A DNA stretch of 64,000 nt from Nymphaea colorata (taxonomy: Eukaryota; Streptophyta; Magnoliopsida; Nymphaeales; Nymphaeaceae). The notes beneath the pieces were generated by a model that worked only from the letters and a program-made list of their open reading frames with translations, ran no database searches and was not told the DNA's origin. Each line of letters starts with the position of its first letter. Positions within the stretch are counted from its first letter, which is position 1. Shown one piece after another: positions 53,534-64,000 of the stretch. Made by a program: the position numbers and the translations under genes. The stretch is from the NCBI RefSeq assembly GCF_008831285.2, contig NC_045142.1, positions 2,795,001 through 2,859,000 on the forward strand. Direction: 5' to 3'.

Positions 53534-53935
53534 TAGGGATGTCAATATATCGGATTTGGATCGAATATCCAACCCAACGGCCCTGAACAATTGGATAGGA
53601 AGAAAGTTAATATCTGATTAACAAATCAGATTGGATTCAGATTAAAGAAATGTCATCCGAACAACATAAATATCCGATTGGATCCAGGTTTGGATCAGAT
53701 TTAGTTCTAAATAAGTATATTTTATTTAATGCCTTTACATTTGAAAGTTGGTTGGATTCGATTTAAAGTTTGGATTTGGGTATGAATTTAAAAATCAAAT
53801 GAGGATCAGATTCGAATTGAGAAATCAAATTTCAAGTTTTGATATGATTTTTCTTCATTCATATGCAAATCTGAATGAGAAAATGGATATACTTATAAAG
53901 ATATCTTATTTCAATCCAATCCATTGTCATCCCTA
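53534..53935. mobile_element. hAT-type MITE (TAGGGATG family), 402 bp
   Basis: It starts TAGGGATGTCAAT and ends ATTGTCATCCCTA, a 13-bp inverted repeat with one mismatch. The subterminal regions are rich in GGATT/AATCC and GATTCAGATT motifs. Flanking 8-mers TCTGAGAT and CTTAGGAT agree only in part, so the insertion is probably old. No coding capacity. Confidence 0.8.
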
Positions 53936-54061
53936 CTTAGGATTATAACTCTGTTCGTCTTCCAATAGATTGAACACCCGAGCTAAGACTTGAGGCTATC
54001 AAACGTTCACTAACGCTTTATCATTCTGAATTTAACAGTTTGTCTCTTTGGGCTCACACGG

Positions 54062-54225
54062 CTAAGGTTGGGTAATGGGACCGAGTACCCGATACCCGGC
54101 CTGATCGGGCCCGACAAAGCCAACCCAATAATATATCGGGCTAGCCCGGGTAGGCCCAGTTAGTTTTTTTTTTTTTTTAATTTTTATTATTTTTATTTAA
54201 TAATGATATATATTTTGTTAAGGTT
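54062..54225. repeat. Fragment of a GGGCC-rich hAT MITE
   Basis: A block with CCCGATACCCGGCC, ATCGGGCCCG and TAGCCCGGGTAGGCCC followed by a T-rich then AT-rich stretch has the same layout as the left half of the 271-bp element at 20927-21197. The matching right half is missing, so it is likely truncated. Confidence 0.55.
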
Positions 54226-54714
54226 ATCTTGTTCCACGCATTCAAACATCCTCCTAGGGCTGGAAGCAAAGTTTTGCTGATAAAAATGGAGGTAAAGTGG
54301 ATACGATTTTGTACAGTAACGTCGTGATTAAGTAAATAGGCTTTTCCCCATAAGCACTCAAGCGACCTATGATCAAAAGCTTCCTTTTCAAGCATGGAAC
54401 CCTCCCCTTTAATGGCGGGGAGGCTTTTAAAGAAGGTACTGCCACTAAAAGCTTTGCTTGTTTGATAGGAATTAGGCTGTAAAAGTCATTAACTTGATGG
54501 AACACCACAAGTTACAAACTGGCAGGCGTGCCCGTCCAAAGCTGAAGCTTCATTTGCTCTTTGCTGCTGAACACGTGCTGTCTGGTCCTTCAGTGCGAAG
54601 GAATTCCTGAAACTGCTTCTCTGTTGCACAAAAGGGCAACCTAATGACAGAGGCTGAAGGAGGAAAATTTGTCCCCAGTAGCCAATATGTTGTTTTACCA
54701 AAATTGTATGGACA

Positions 54715-55365
54715 GCGAAGGGCGTGTTTGAATGGTGGACAAAAGATCCAGTACAGACATTTCTGCCTCGTATCTTGCACTTCCATTCAAACGTGACGTG
54801 CTCCACCTGCACTTTTAAAAAATGAAAATTTTCCATAAGAGCATGTTTTTTTTTTTTTTTCCCTTGCATCCGTGTATGCGTAAAATCCAATGTTTAGGTA
54901 ATGGATTTCAGCAGTGTGGATCTCAGATATACCGTGCTAAGGGCGTGTTTGAATGATGGAGAAAATATCCAGTAGAGACATTTCTGCCTCCATCTTGCAC
55001 TTCCATTCAAACATGACATGCTCCACCTGCCCTGTTAGGATTTTCCATAAGAGCATGGTTTTTTTCTCCTTGGATCCGTGTTTGCGTAAAATCCATTGTT
55101 TAGGTAGTGGATTTCAGCAGTGTGGATCTCAGATATACCGTGCTAAGGGCGTGTTTGAATGGTGGAGAAAATATCCAGTAGAGACATTTCTGCCTCTATC
55201 TTGCACTTCCATTCAAACATGACATGCTGCACTTGGTCTTGCCCTTTTAAAAAATGAGGATTTTCCATAAGAGCATGTCTTTTTTCCCCCCTGGATCCGT
55301 GTTTGCATAAAATCCATTGTTTAGATAGTGGATTTCAGCAGTGTGGATCTCAGATATGCCGTGTA
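54715..55365. repeat. Tandem ~210-bp repeats, array 1
   Basis: The block GGGCGTGTTTGAATG recurs at about 54720, 54941 and 55146 (periods ~221 and ~206). Each unit reads TTTGAATGGTGGA, ATTTCTGCCTC, CTTGCACTTCCATTCAAAC, a T-rich run, TGGATCCGTGTTTGC, AAATCCA(T/A)TGTTTAG and TTTCAGCAGTGTGG. Within a unit TGTTTGAATGG and CCATTCAAACA form an 11-bp inverted repeat about 45 bases apart. The same family reappears at the right edge of the window. An open frame at 54489-54890 is a by-product. Confidence 0.88.
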
Positions 55366-55861
55366 GGAGCTCAAACCCAGAGCTAACAAATGATCCCAGG
55401 AATTGATTGTGGCAACCACAGAGTTCGACATTAAAAACGGGAAAACTCTGATGTCCTCCTCAATATTCGAAGACGTCCATCCAAGGGCTGTTTGTTTGCC
55501 TCAGATCTTAGATTGAAGGTTTGTTGATCCCAACAGATGCACACTTTTAACAAATAATGGGAATGAGATCCATGACTCTCAAGATTTGTCATGGATGCAA
55601 AATTCAGAGATCCAAACCATACTGCATTAGGAAAAGAATCGACTTGAAATCCATGACTGTATCTCAAAAGAACTTGAGTAGCGTTTGAATAACACACAAA
55701 ATAAAGAAGTCGACAAATGTTAATTTTTTACGAGGCGGGGAGTTGAGTTATTCACTTCTTGTTGAAAATGCTGTTTTGCTAGAGCTGAACTTCACTCAAG
55801 AACACCTTAGAAGACGCCATTTTATGGCCCCATCCAAAACCCACCCATGAACCTTCTTCCT
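55366..55861. other. Gene-free stretch between repeats
   Basis: No supportable gene. It contains AGATC/GGATCC-rich sequence and a further ...GCGTTTGAATAAC block near 55680 that may be another degraded end of the ~210-bp repeat family. Confidence 0.45.
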
Positions 55862-55869
55862 AGTCCAAG

Positions 55870-56048
55870 CAGTAGCGGAGCTACTTGTTGGTTGGGGTGG
55901 GCTACTGCCCACACCAGCTCGTCAAAAAATTCATTATAATGTGTTAATTTTACATTGTTATGGATCTAAATCTATATGCAGTGTCCACACCAAAATTGCG
56001 TCACCTACATAAGTGCCCCACCGATGAAAAATCTTGGCTCCGCCACTG
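55870..56048. mobile_element. hAT-type MITE (CAGTGGC family), 179 bp, perfect 8-bp target duplication
   Basis: It starts CAGTAGCGGAGC and ends GGCTCCGCCACTG, an inverted repeat with one mismatch over 12 bases. Perfect 8-bp duplications AGTCCAAG lie at 55862-55869 and 56049-56056. Length and left-end sequence agree with the element at 53001-53178. No coding capacity, so it depends on a transposase elsewhere. Confidence 0.93.
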
Positions 56049-56310
56049 AGTCCAAGCATATAGGCATTTTAAGGTACAACCAGAGCATGGATTGCAAAAC
56101 TTTGCTCATCCATACTTTATAAACGAGCTGAACAGATAATGCGAGCGCTCAGATGATAGCCGGTTTGATGTTTTTGAGTCTTAGAAGTCAACTTACAGCA
56201 CGTATGTAGTGCTCACATTTCAGCTGCTTTTGAGATGTTGATATAGTCCTATGCATGTCGTGGAAAGCAATTTCGGCGCTTAATCTAGTGGTTTCATGCC
56301 TGGTCCGCTC

Positions 56311-57600
56311 TCCTACAACCATGTTCTAGATGCATTATTTAAGTTTGATAATTCTTTTATGGCTGAGAAGAAGCAAGTCTGACTGTTGATCAACGTGAGT
56401 TAGTTCAACATATCAAAGGATTCAGCTATTTGAGTATCCTATCAGGAAAAAAATATATATATGGTGCATGTAGTGGTCACGCCAAAAGTACCCACGTACC
56501 CGTTATTATTTTTTAATCACTCTATGTATTTTTTAGATTTAAATTCAGTTTGGTCCTACCCGGATCCAGAGATTGGACTGTCCTGGCTCCGCCACTTTCT
56601 ACAACCATGTTCTAGATGCATTATTTAAGTTTGATAATTCTTTTATGGCTGAGAAGAAGCAAGTCTGACTGTTGATCAACGTGAGTTAGTTCAACATATC
56701 AAAGGATTCAGCTATTTGAGTATCCTATCAGGAAAAAAATATATATATGGTGCATGTAGTGGTCACCATGGTACGCCAAAAGTACCCACGTACCCGTTAT
56801 TATTTTTTAATCACTCTATGTATTTTTTAGATTTAAATTCAGTTTGGTCCTACCCGGATCCAGAAATTGAAGGCTCCGCCACTTTCTACAACCATGTTCT
56901 AGATGCATTATTTAAGTTTGATAATTCTTTTATGGCTGAGAAGAAGCAAGTCTGACTGTTGATCAACGTGAGTTAGTTCAACATATCAAAGGATTCAGCT
57001 ATTTGAGTATCCTATCAGGAAAAAAAATATATATATGGTGCATGTAGTGGTCACCATGGTACGCCAAAAGTACCCACGTACCCGTTATTATTTTTTAATC
57101 ACTCTATGTATTTTTTAGATTTAAATTCAGTTTGGTCCTACCCGGATCCAGAGATTGGACTGTCCTGGCTCCGCCACTTTCTACAATCATGTTCTAGATG
57201 CATTATTTAAGTTTGATAATTCTTTTATGGCTGATAAGAAGCAAGTCTGACTGTTGATCAACGTGAGTTAGTTCAACATATCAAAGGATTCAGTTATTTG
57301 AGTATCCTATCAAAAAAATATATATATATGGTGCATGTAGTGGTCATCATGGTACGCCAAAAGTACCCACGTACCCGTTATTATTTTTTAATCACTCTAT
57401 GTATTTTTTAGATTTAAATTCAGTTTGGTCCTACTCGGATCCAGAGATTGGACTGTCCTGGCTCCGCCACTTTCTACAACCATGTTCTAGATGCATTATG
57501 TTTGATAATTCTTTTATGGCTGAGAAGAAACAAGTCTGACAATATATATATATGGTGCATATAGTGGTCACCATGGTGGCCAAAAGTACCCACGTACCGG
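56311..57600. repeat. Tandem array of ~290-bp units, four full and one partial
   Basis: CTACAACCATGTTCTAGATG recurs at about 56313, 56599, 56886, 57181 (one base changed) and 57473, giving periods of 286-295 bases. Each unit includes TTTATGGCTGAGAAGAAGCA, TTGATCAACGTGAGTTAG, AGTACCCACGTACCCG and ends in TGGCTCCGCCACTT, which resembles a GCGGAGCC-type MITE terminus. The last unit lost an internal part (about 57500-57545) and stops at ACCCACGTACC near 57597, some 100-130 bases before the probable uL29m leader. Open frames inside are repeat by-products. Confidence 0.93.
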
Positions 57601-59091
57601 AACGCCGGTACGGCAAAACGGGTACGTGTGTACGTCGTGGTTAGATTGGATCTGGTTCTGGGTCAGAACCAAACCCAAACCATTAAAAAAAAAAAAAAAG
57701 AAAAAAAAGACCCGCGACGCTCGTTTTCCCCCTCTCGGTTTTCTGTGTGCTTCCGCCTTCCGCCTAGTGCTTCAGGAGCTGGAGACGGGCGACCGGCGAC
57801 CCTACGGACGGCAACCTTTCTCCATTTGACGGACGGGCGGCAGGTTTCTTTCTTTGTTGGTTGCTGTGTTTCGTTTTGATTTTTACGGTTCCGATCAACA
57901 TGTTTGTTGCGGGATTTGTTCTACTTTCTAGTTTCCCAAAATTGATGGCTTGTTCATAACTGGTTGGCCATCTTAAATTGGAAGCACATTCCGGCGGTGG
58001 TGTGCTGTCTGCTGAAAATCAAGGATTTCCTGCTCCCTATTCATCTGCCTCACCGCATTGGCGTGTTTTGAGTTTTTTCCTTTTCCTTGATACATTCAGT
58101 TCTCAACTGAGATTATTTGTTCGGGAAAATGGTATATTCTTTTCTTGTGGCTTGAAGAAGATTCTGCTGACTGCTGGTTTCTCTCTTCTGTGAAAACTGT
58201 AACTTGCACATCGACTCGTTCCTGATGTCTGTTTTTGGGTGCTAGTGTACTTGGAGTTTGGCAATGCTTGAAATGGAGTAAATGAGATTGTCTTTTCACA
58301 GAACCTTGTTTACTGTTTACTCATTTTAATGGCTGCCGATTTGCACTCAGCTCTCATTCATGTGTGCCTTTTTCCATTTGCTTCATTCCCCTCTGCTTCA
58401 GACATGTTCCCTTGTCTGCTTCCATTTGCTTTCATGTGTGGCCTTTTGTTTGGCTCTCTTCCATTTGCTTCATATGCTTAACGCAAGTGGTTTTGCATAT
58501 GCCCTTGTCTGGTGTTTGGGTGGTTTATGACATTTGGAATTCTGTGGTGCATGCCAAGTGTTTGAGGAAAAAACTAAGGAATTTCATGTCTTTCTTTAGT
58601 ATGTCTTCAGGCCAACGTTAGATACTTTCCACATTATATGTTTGAAGTGCAAATGTATCTTCCTGTCAATCCCTACCTCTCTTCCTGAATGAGAGATCAT
58701 ATTGGGACCGAGAGGACAGCCGCGGGAGAAAGAACATGAGCTTTTACCGGCAAAGTAGAAGGCATTGAACCAAGGACATAACAAAGTCTATTTCTTCATG
58801 AGAAAGCTCTCTTCATTCACATCCTTTACAATTCAGGATGTTTTTGAATGCTGCCTCCTTATCTGAAAAGCTTTTACTTGGAAGAGGGACATTTTCTCAA
58901 TCTGTAATTTGTTCTGGCTTTGTTAAGAAGCACGCTTAGCAGAAGTTGACGATATGCATTATTGGTGTTTCCAGTACTGCAATCACAAACAACACAATGC
59001 ATCAGAAGATATGTTGTTCTCTGATATCCTCTTTTCATTTTACGTTGATGTTTAAAAGTCTGTTTTAATTATTGTAGGATTTGTTGGAACC
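57601..59091 (+). promoter_or_regulatory. Inferred promoter, leader exon and leader intron of uL29m
   Basis: After the tandem array the sequence becomes GC- and pyrimidine-rich (about 57710-57843), as plant leaders are, and ends in GGCGGCAG|GTTTCT (donor at 57844). An acceptor, ATTGTAG|GATTTG, at 59076-59077 lies 14 bases before the uL29m start codon. This implies a 1.23-kb leader intron with T-rich composition and no coding content. Inferred from splice-site sequences and composition; not proven. Confidence 0.55.
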
Positions 59092-60645
59092 ATGTTCATT
59101 TCACGGGTACTTGGAAGGGGCTTTGGAAGGATCCTTTTTGCTGCAGCGAAGCCTGAAGCTTCAGCTGCTCGAGCTGCTTCATCTATGGTAGCACACAATC
59201 CACTTGAAGAATTTTTCGAGGCAGATAGAAGCAAAGAGGATGACAAACCTGTTGTTTATGGTAGAATCAATTTATTTGTTTTCTTTTCCTCTGATTGAAG
59301 CTTTCATATTGAGTCAATCTCTAACAGACCATGTTTTTTTTATTGCATTTATGTTGGTTGTGTTATTTTCTATGATGTATTTAATCAAGAACTTGTGCTT
59401 GATCATGCAGAAACTGTGCAAAAAATGTGTACTATGGCCTATGTGAAACTCTCTATTAAAAAGATTTTTTTTATGAGTAAAATGGTCTTCCAAATGTCTT
59501 TCATTTCATGAAGCATTTGTTTGTGAATGTCTTATGACGTACTTATATTCAAACGTGAGGCATATGTAATGTCTTATGACGTGCATTTTTTTTTAACATT
59601 TATTTCAAGCATGAGACATGTTTACTACAAAAAATATTTTGTTTTTCCTGCTTACCTTATTGAATTAAGACAGACGATTTTCCATTTCTCTTTTGCCTTG
59701 TGTTGTTTGTGAATAAGACAAGAACTTTAGTTGTAACAAAATATATTGTGGATTTTCAGGTCGAAGTTGGAAAGCTGCTGAATTGCGTCTTAAATCATGG
59801 GATGATCTTCAAAAACTATGGTATGTTCTGATGAAGGAGAAGAACATGCTTATGACTCAGCGTCAAATGCTCCATTCCCAAAACCTGCGATTTCCGAATC
59901 CAGAACGCATTCCCAAGGTATGGTCTCATCTCGTGTGTTTGTTTTACTTTAACAGTGCCCACCTGTCTCATTGTACAATGGTGCAAACTAAGACTCGATT
60001 GTTTGTCTTACTATTTTTGCCCCACTTCTAAAGTGAGAATGTGGGATATAGTGAGCGCTTTGGCTTAAACGGAGGATTTTGAACAATGTGTCGCTTGAAA
60101 TGCCGTCTGAAGTTTTGTGAAGACGAAGTTGTTGGGACTCGATCAAAGCTGCCCATTCTTTCTTTTATTTTGGGAACTAGTCACAAATTTAACTTGATCG
60201 ACATCTGTTAAATGAAACCTTGGAATGGCTTGAGCTGAAGATGTTCAATAAACCATAACAATCATAACATATTCTGTATATAAGAGTTCAATTCTCATGC
60301 CTGTCTAGCCCGGTTATCTTTCTGTATTTGCAGGAAATGTGGTAGAAGTATAATCCAGTAAATAATTCCCCCGCTTCAAATCCCATCTCTTTGGTCAAGA
60401 AGAGAACCCTCTCTCTCTCTCTTTCTCTCTCTCAAACACACACACGCACACGCACAAAACCATGATGTTCAGTATTGGAGTTCTCTTTGTAACAACCTAT
60501 TGTCTGAAACAGTGCTTTTTCTTGAGTGAATTTGCAGGTGAGGAAGTCAATGTGTCGCATCAAACATGTACTGACGGAGAGAGCTATAGCGGAGCCTGAT
60601 CCTAGAAGGTCCGCTGAGATGAAAAGGATGATAAATGCTCTATGA
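59092..60645 (+). CDS. Mitochondrial large-subunit ribosomal protein uL29m (MRP-L47 family)
   Basis: Coding exons 59092-59260, 59760-59917 and 60538-60645 give 144 aa; the first join splits Gly57 and the second is in phase 0. The protein belongs to the mitochondrial large ribosomal subunit near the exit tunnel. Residues 1-30 ([20 protein letters not shown], then Ala/Arg/Ser-rich) look like a mitochondrial presequence. The family core follows: [12 protein letters not shown] (35-46), [20 protein letters not shown] and [20 protein letters not shown], then [19 protein letters not shown]. The C-terminal MKRMINAL is typical for plants. Length matches plant members. The nuclear gene has no operon context; neighbouring repeats approach its promoter closely on the left. 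Confidence 0.95.
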
Positions 60646-63469
60646 ATCCTTTCGGGCACCATTTCACTGCTTGGATCGTGATTTGCATCTGTATCCTCAT
60701 GGAATTGGAAACATTAATGTTAAATGTTGGCTTTCTCCAATTCTGTTCGTGGATATGGACGTTAGCTTTGTCCTATTCATGGATATGGACGTTACAATTT
60801 CAGGCACAACACACAGGCGGAAGCAGTGTTGCCTAAATTTGATCATGTCCAAGTACAATCTAAGGGAATAACGCGCAACGAGTTTCTGTTTGGATTCCAA
60901 ACCATAAGATTAAGCTGGTAAAGTTATATCCATTTGATTGCAGGGCTGAATCGGAGGGCAACACCAATGCCCTGAAGGGTGCAGTGTAGCTGGTCAGGCT
61001 TTAAGATCAGGCTGTTAAGCCAGTCGTCTACTTGATTCTAGTGGTCGTTAGTCTAGAGAAAGGCCAGTTGTCTATTTGATTCTTGTAGTCGTTTCTCTAC
61101 TAAACTGCAAACGGTTGATGCACATGTATCCCATTTCTCATTCCTTCCTGGGGGTGGTTTCAACCTTTCACCAAACCGCCAAAGGACGACACCAATAGGA
61201 AAACTTACCTGGTTATGAGGGCCCCTAAGGTATTCAAACCATCTTGGACATTGAGGGCATGTTTGAATGTTGTGAATAAGATCCTCACGTTGATTTTCAT
61301 TCGGGGTAATTTAATTTTAGATCAGGTGAAGACAGTTGAACATCTTTCCTACGAATTTTCTTCAGTTGTAAATTAAAAAACGAAGAATGATTTAGATTTC
61401 TTTACCGAGTATTTTGTTGTCTGTTGTGTGATTAAAGTGACCCATCACGTGAAAGAAAAGGTTGTCAGAGTAACATCACTAGAATGTGCATCAGTTAGAC
61501 TAATCTGGTAGACGTACATTTCCCATGGCAATAGAACAACTAGTGAAGATTTTGTTTACTAAGAGAGGTTTCTCAAGGACAGCTGCGGCGGATGATTCGT
61601 CCCTGTATCTTTATCTTATACTGGTGCTTTCGTTCATTATCTACCCGAAGGAGAAAGGGCTTCTTGTATACTGCTCCAGACAGCTTTTGAAGTGCCGCTT
61701 ACCTGGGAGCAGTATGGACGTTTGGCGACTGCAAATTTCCATTCTCGAGAAAGACACTTCATCCCATCTCTTGGAGACTGGGACAGTAACTGTTGGTTCG
61801 CATGCTAACAACCCCTCTTTCCACATTTTCACCCCGCAAACAGAAGCAAGATCATGGTTACAATATACTCACAAAAAAAAAACCTAAAAGAGAGAGAGAG
61901 AGAGAAAGGCAGATGAACCTATGCACTTCCACTTCAAATACAGAAAAGGGGTATGAAGCATCATTGGCGCATGACATGGCCATTGCTTCATCAGCACCCG
62001 CAAGGCAAAAAGAGAATGCGACGAACTAAAGCTCACGAAGAGGCACCAAGTATATGAATTAGAGGTTAAGAAGAGGAACCAAGTATTTAATGATGATCTT
62101 TAAGCATGAAACCACTGAACTCCTAGAGTTAGAGAAGGTATCCTTTACAGCAAAATTGCGAAAACCTTTCCCTCATATTAGCAGAAGTATCAAGGCCTCC
62201 ATTAAACATAGGGGAAGGAAGTTCCTATCTCATTCAGAAATCTGCAATAAGCAAGTAAACGCTTACATAGCTACAAACTGAAGGTATATGTTCTCACAGC
62301 GGATGGAAGTACCTGATAGATGGAAGTACCTGATATGAACCCCAAAACATACAAACAAACCACGCAATGACAATTCAAATGATACCACTAGCACAGAAAT
62401 CTGAGAAGTGATATACCATTTCCAAGAACTAACAAGGCATTAGAGTTCATTTTTTAAGCCCCTACATGTCTGAAAACTTCCAGAAATGCAAATTTGCAAA
62501 CAGTGAGCACCGTATGGCATAAGACTGCAGATCAGGTTTGTAGCTTTGTAGTGAAACGTCATCAGGTCCGCATGTTTCTATGTTGCTGTAGGCTTGTAGC
62601 CTGTACACCATCATCAGTACACTGACAAGCCAAAGCTATATATGCGACCCATAATGCGTATTCAGCAAAGGACTCCACGGCCTAATCTCAGTCGATAAAC
62701 TATATTCCATCCAATAGCAATTCAACAAAAAGAAAACCAGACTCAAGAAATTAGCAAAAACTAACCAATATAAAACAGGCCTGAACCATGGTAAGGATAT
62801 TGTTTGCCACCTTATCAACACAGAGTTCCCATGGGTATAAACAGGCAAATATCCTTCCGAACCCTAAATAGTTTGCAGCATTGAACCCTCTTTGAGATTA
62901 TGAAAAAGAAATGCAGTGACGTTGAAGGGAAGATAATCCTTGCTCATGACCCTTAACATGCTAGACTGTCTTCATATCATTACACCAACTATTAAGTTTG
63001 TGATTTTCGGAAGAATCTGATCTGCCTAAAGTTCTTGATCACCTAAAAATTTCAAAGTTCATCATTCGAAGTTGGCATTGGAAGAAACAAAAGCCCTAAC
63101 CGAGATGGAGAGCTACCCATCGGTTCCAGACAAACAAACGTGTGACAAATGCGACAAAGAGCTAACATTCGCGAATCGCTCCCATAAAGCACCCTAGAAA
63201 AGGAAAAAACCGACGCCCTACAATTTAGAACTGCGGTAACTGAAGGAAAATGCATAAGCTCAAGAGCAAAGGCCTCCCACCACCAACTGCATTTTTAGCC
63301 AGCGCGATCAAAATACCAAACGCATCACGAAGCTGAATCTCTTCAGCATATTGAGTCATTGACCCTTCTGGGTTCACCGACAGTCATGTAATAGACTCAA
63401 GATATGAACCATGATCTTCAGTAAAGAACATAGAACTGTTAAAATGCAAATCACAGAACGATGATCTGC
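60646..63469. other. Gene-free stretch right of uL29m
   Basis: It contains the uL29m 3' region. Open frames at 61525-61887, 61793-62029 and 62636-62848 have no recognisable domain and no convincing partner exons. At 61255-61290 a GGGCATGTTTGAATGTTG block resembles one end of the ~210-bp repeat family. Nothing else stands out. Confidence 0.5.
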
Positions 63470-64000
63470 CTCGACCATGTACTTCCATTCAAACTTGACA
63501 TGCTCCACCTGCCCTTTTAAAAAATGAGAATTTTCCATAGGAGCATGTTTTGTTCCCCTTGGATCCGTGTTTGCATAAAATCCATTGTTTAGATAGTGGA
63601 TTTCAGCAGTGTGGGTCTTAGATATACCGTGCTAAGGACGTGTTTGAATGGTGGAGAAAAGATCCAATACAGACATTTCTGCCTCGATCTTGCACTTCCA
63701 TTCAAACATGATATGCTCCAACTGCCCTTTTAAAAAATGAGGATTTTCCATAACAGCATGTTTTTTACCCTTGGATCCGTGTTTGCATAAAATTCATTGT
63801 TTAGATAGTGGATTTCAGCAGTGTGGATCTCAGATACACCGTGCTAAGGGCGTGTTCGAATGGTAGAGAAAAGATCCAGTACAGAGATTTCTGCCTCCGA
63901 TCTTGCACTTCCATTCAAACATGACATGCCCCACCTGCCCTTTTAAAAAATGAGGATTTTCCATAAGAGCATGTTTTTTTTTTTTCCTTTGGGTCCGTGT
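63470..64000. repeat. Tandem ~210-bp repeats, array 2 (runs off the window)
   Basis: The unit described for array 1 recurs, with CGTGTTTGAATGG-type blocks at about 63639 and 63849 (period ~210), CACTTCCATTCAAAC blocks at about 63480, 63694 and 63906, and TTTCAGCAGTGTGG at about 63600 and 63811. The array is cut by the window end. Confidence 0.9.

Noticed and set aside
54489-54890. 133-codon minus-strand frame
   Set aside because: It lies across the edge of the ~210-bp repeat array and encodes repeat sequence only.
61525-62029. Two plus-strand frames of 120 and 78 codons
   Set aside because: No domain, different frames with GA-repeat sequence between, and no splice sites linking them.

Overview
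This is nuclear DNA of a flowering plant. It holds six intron-bearing or typically plant genes: an anchored legume-lectin-like protein, a 446-aa beta-tubulin, a very large RING/Q-rich/C2H2 protein, the plastid fructokinase-like protein FLN1, a plant O-fucosyltransferase-family glycosyltransferase, and mitochondrial ribosomal protein uL29. Splice sites are GT-AG and the exon joins keep frame throughout. Long gene-free stretches are full of small non-autonomous DNA transposons and tandem repeats. I cannot name the species. No CRISPR array, rRNA gene, convincing tRNA gene or autonomous transposase was seen.

Layout. 2562-3584 (+): single-exon lectin-domain membrane protein. 7542-9109 (-): beta-tubulin, three exons. 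About 9.2-22.6 kb: 13 kb without a supportable gene, carrying at least two hAT-type elements with perfect 8-bp target-site duplications and several tandem repeats. 22669-28225 (-): 1753-aa protein with a C3HC3D RING, a TRAF-like zinc finger, a huge proline/glutamine-rich disordered body and a C-terminal C2H2 finger; its 5' leader probably starts near 31.6 kb behind a 3.3-kb leader intron. 35515-37434 (+): FLN1, two exons, with a long charged N-terminal extension. 38308-43522 (-): O-fucosyltransferase-family protein, eight exons, 569 aa. 43.6-57.6 kb: a repeat district with a three-unit 1.2-kb tandem array, a ~290-bp tandem array, a ~210-bp array and several hAT MITEs. 59092-60645 (+): uL29m, three coding exons plus an inferred leader exon near 57.7-57.84 kb. 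The ~210-bp repeat family returns at the right edge.

The genes do not form one pathway; they are ordinary dispersed plant genes. Two work in organelle gene expression (FLN1 in plastid transcription, uL29m in mitochondrial translation), one in the cytoskeleton, one in Golgi glycosylation, one probably at the plasma membrane, and one probably in nuclear ubiquitin or RNA-related regulation. The most informative unusual content is the set of hAT-type MITEs whose ends can be fixed to the base by their target-site duplications, the nested and tandemly multiplied repeats, and the architecture of the RING/Q-rich protein.
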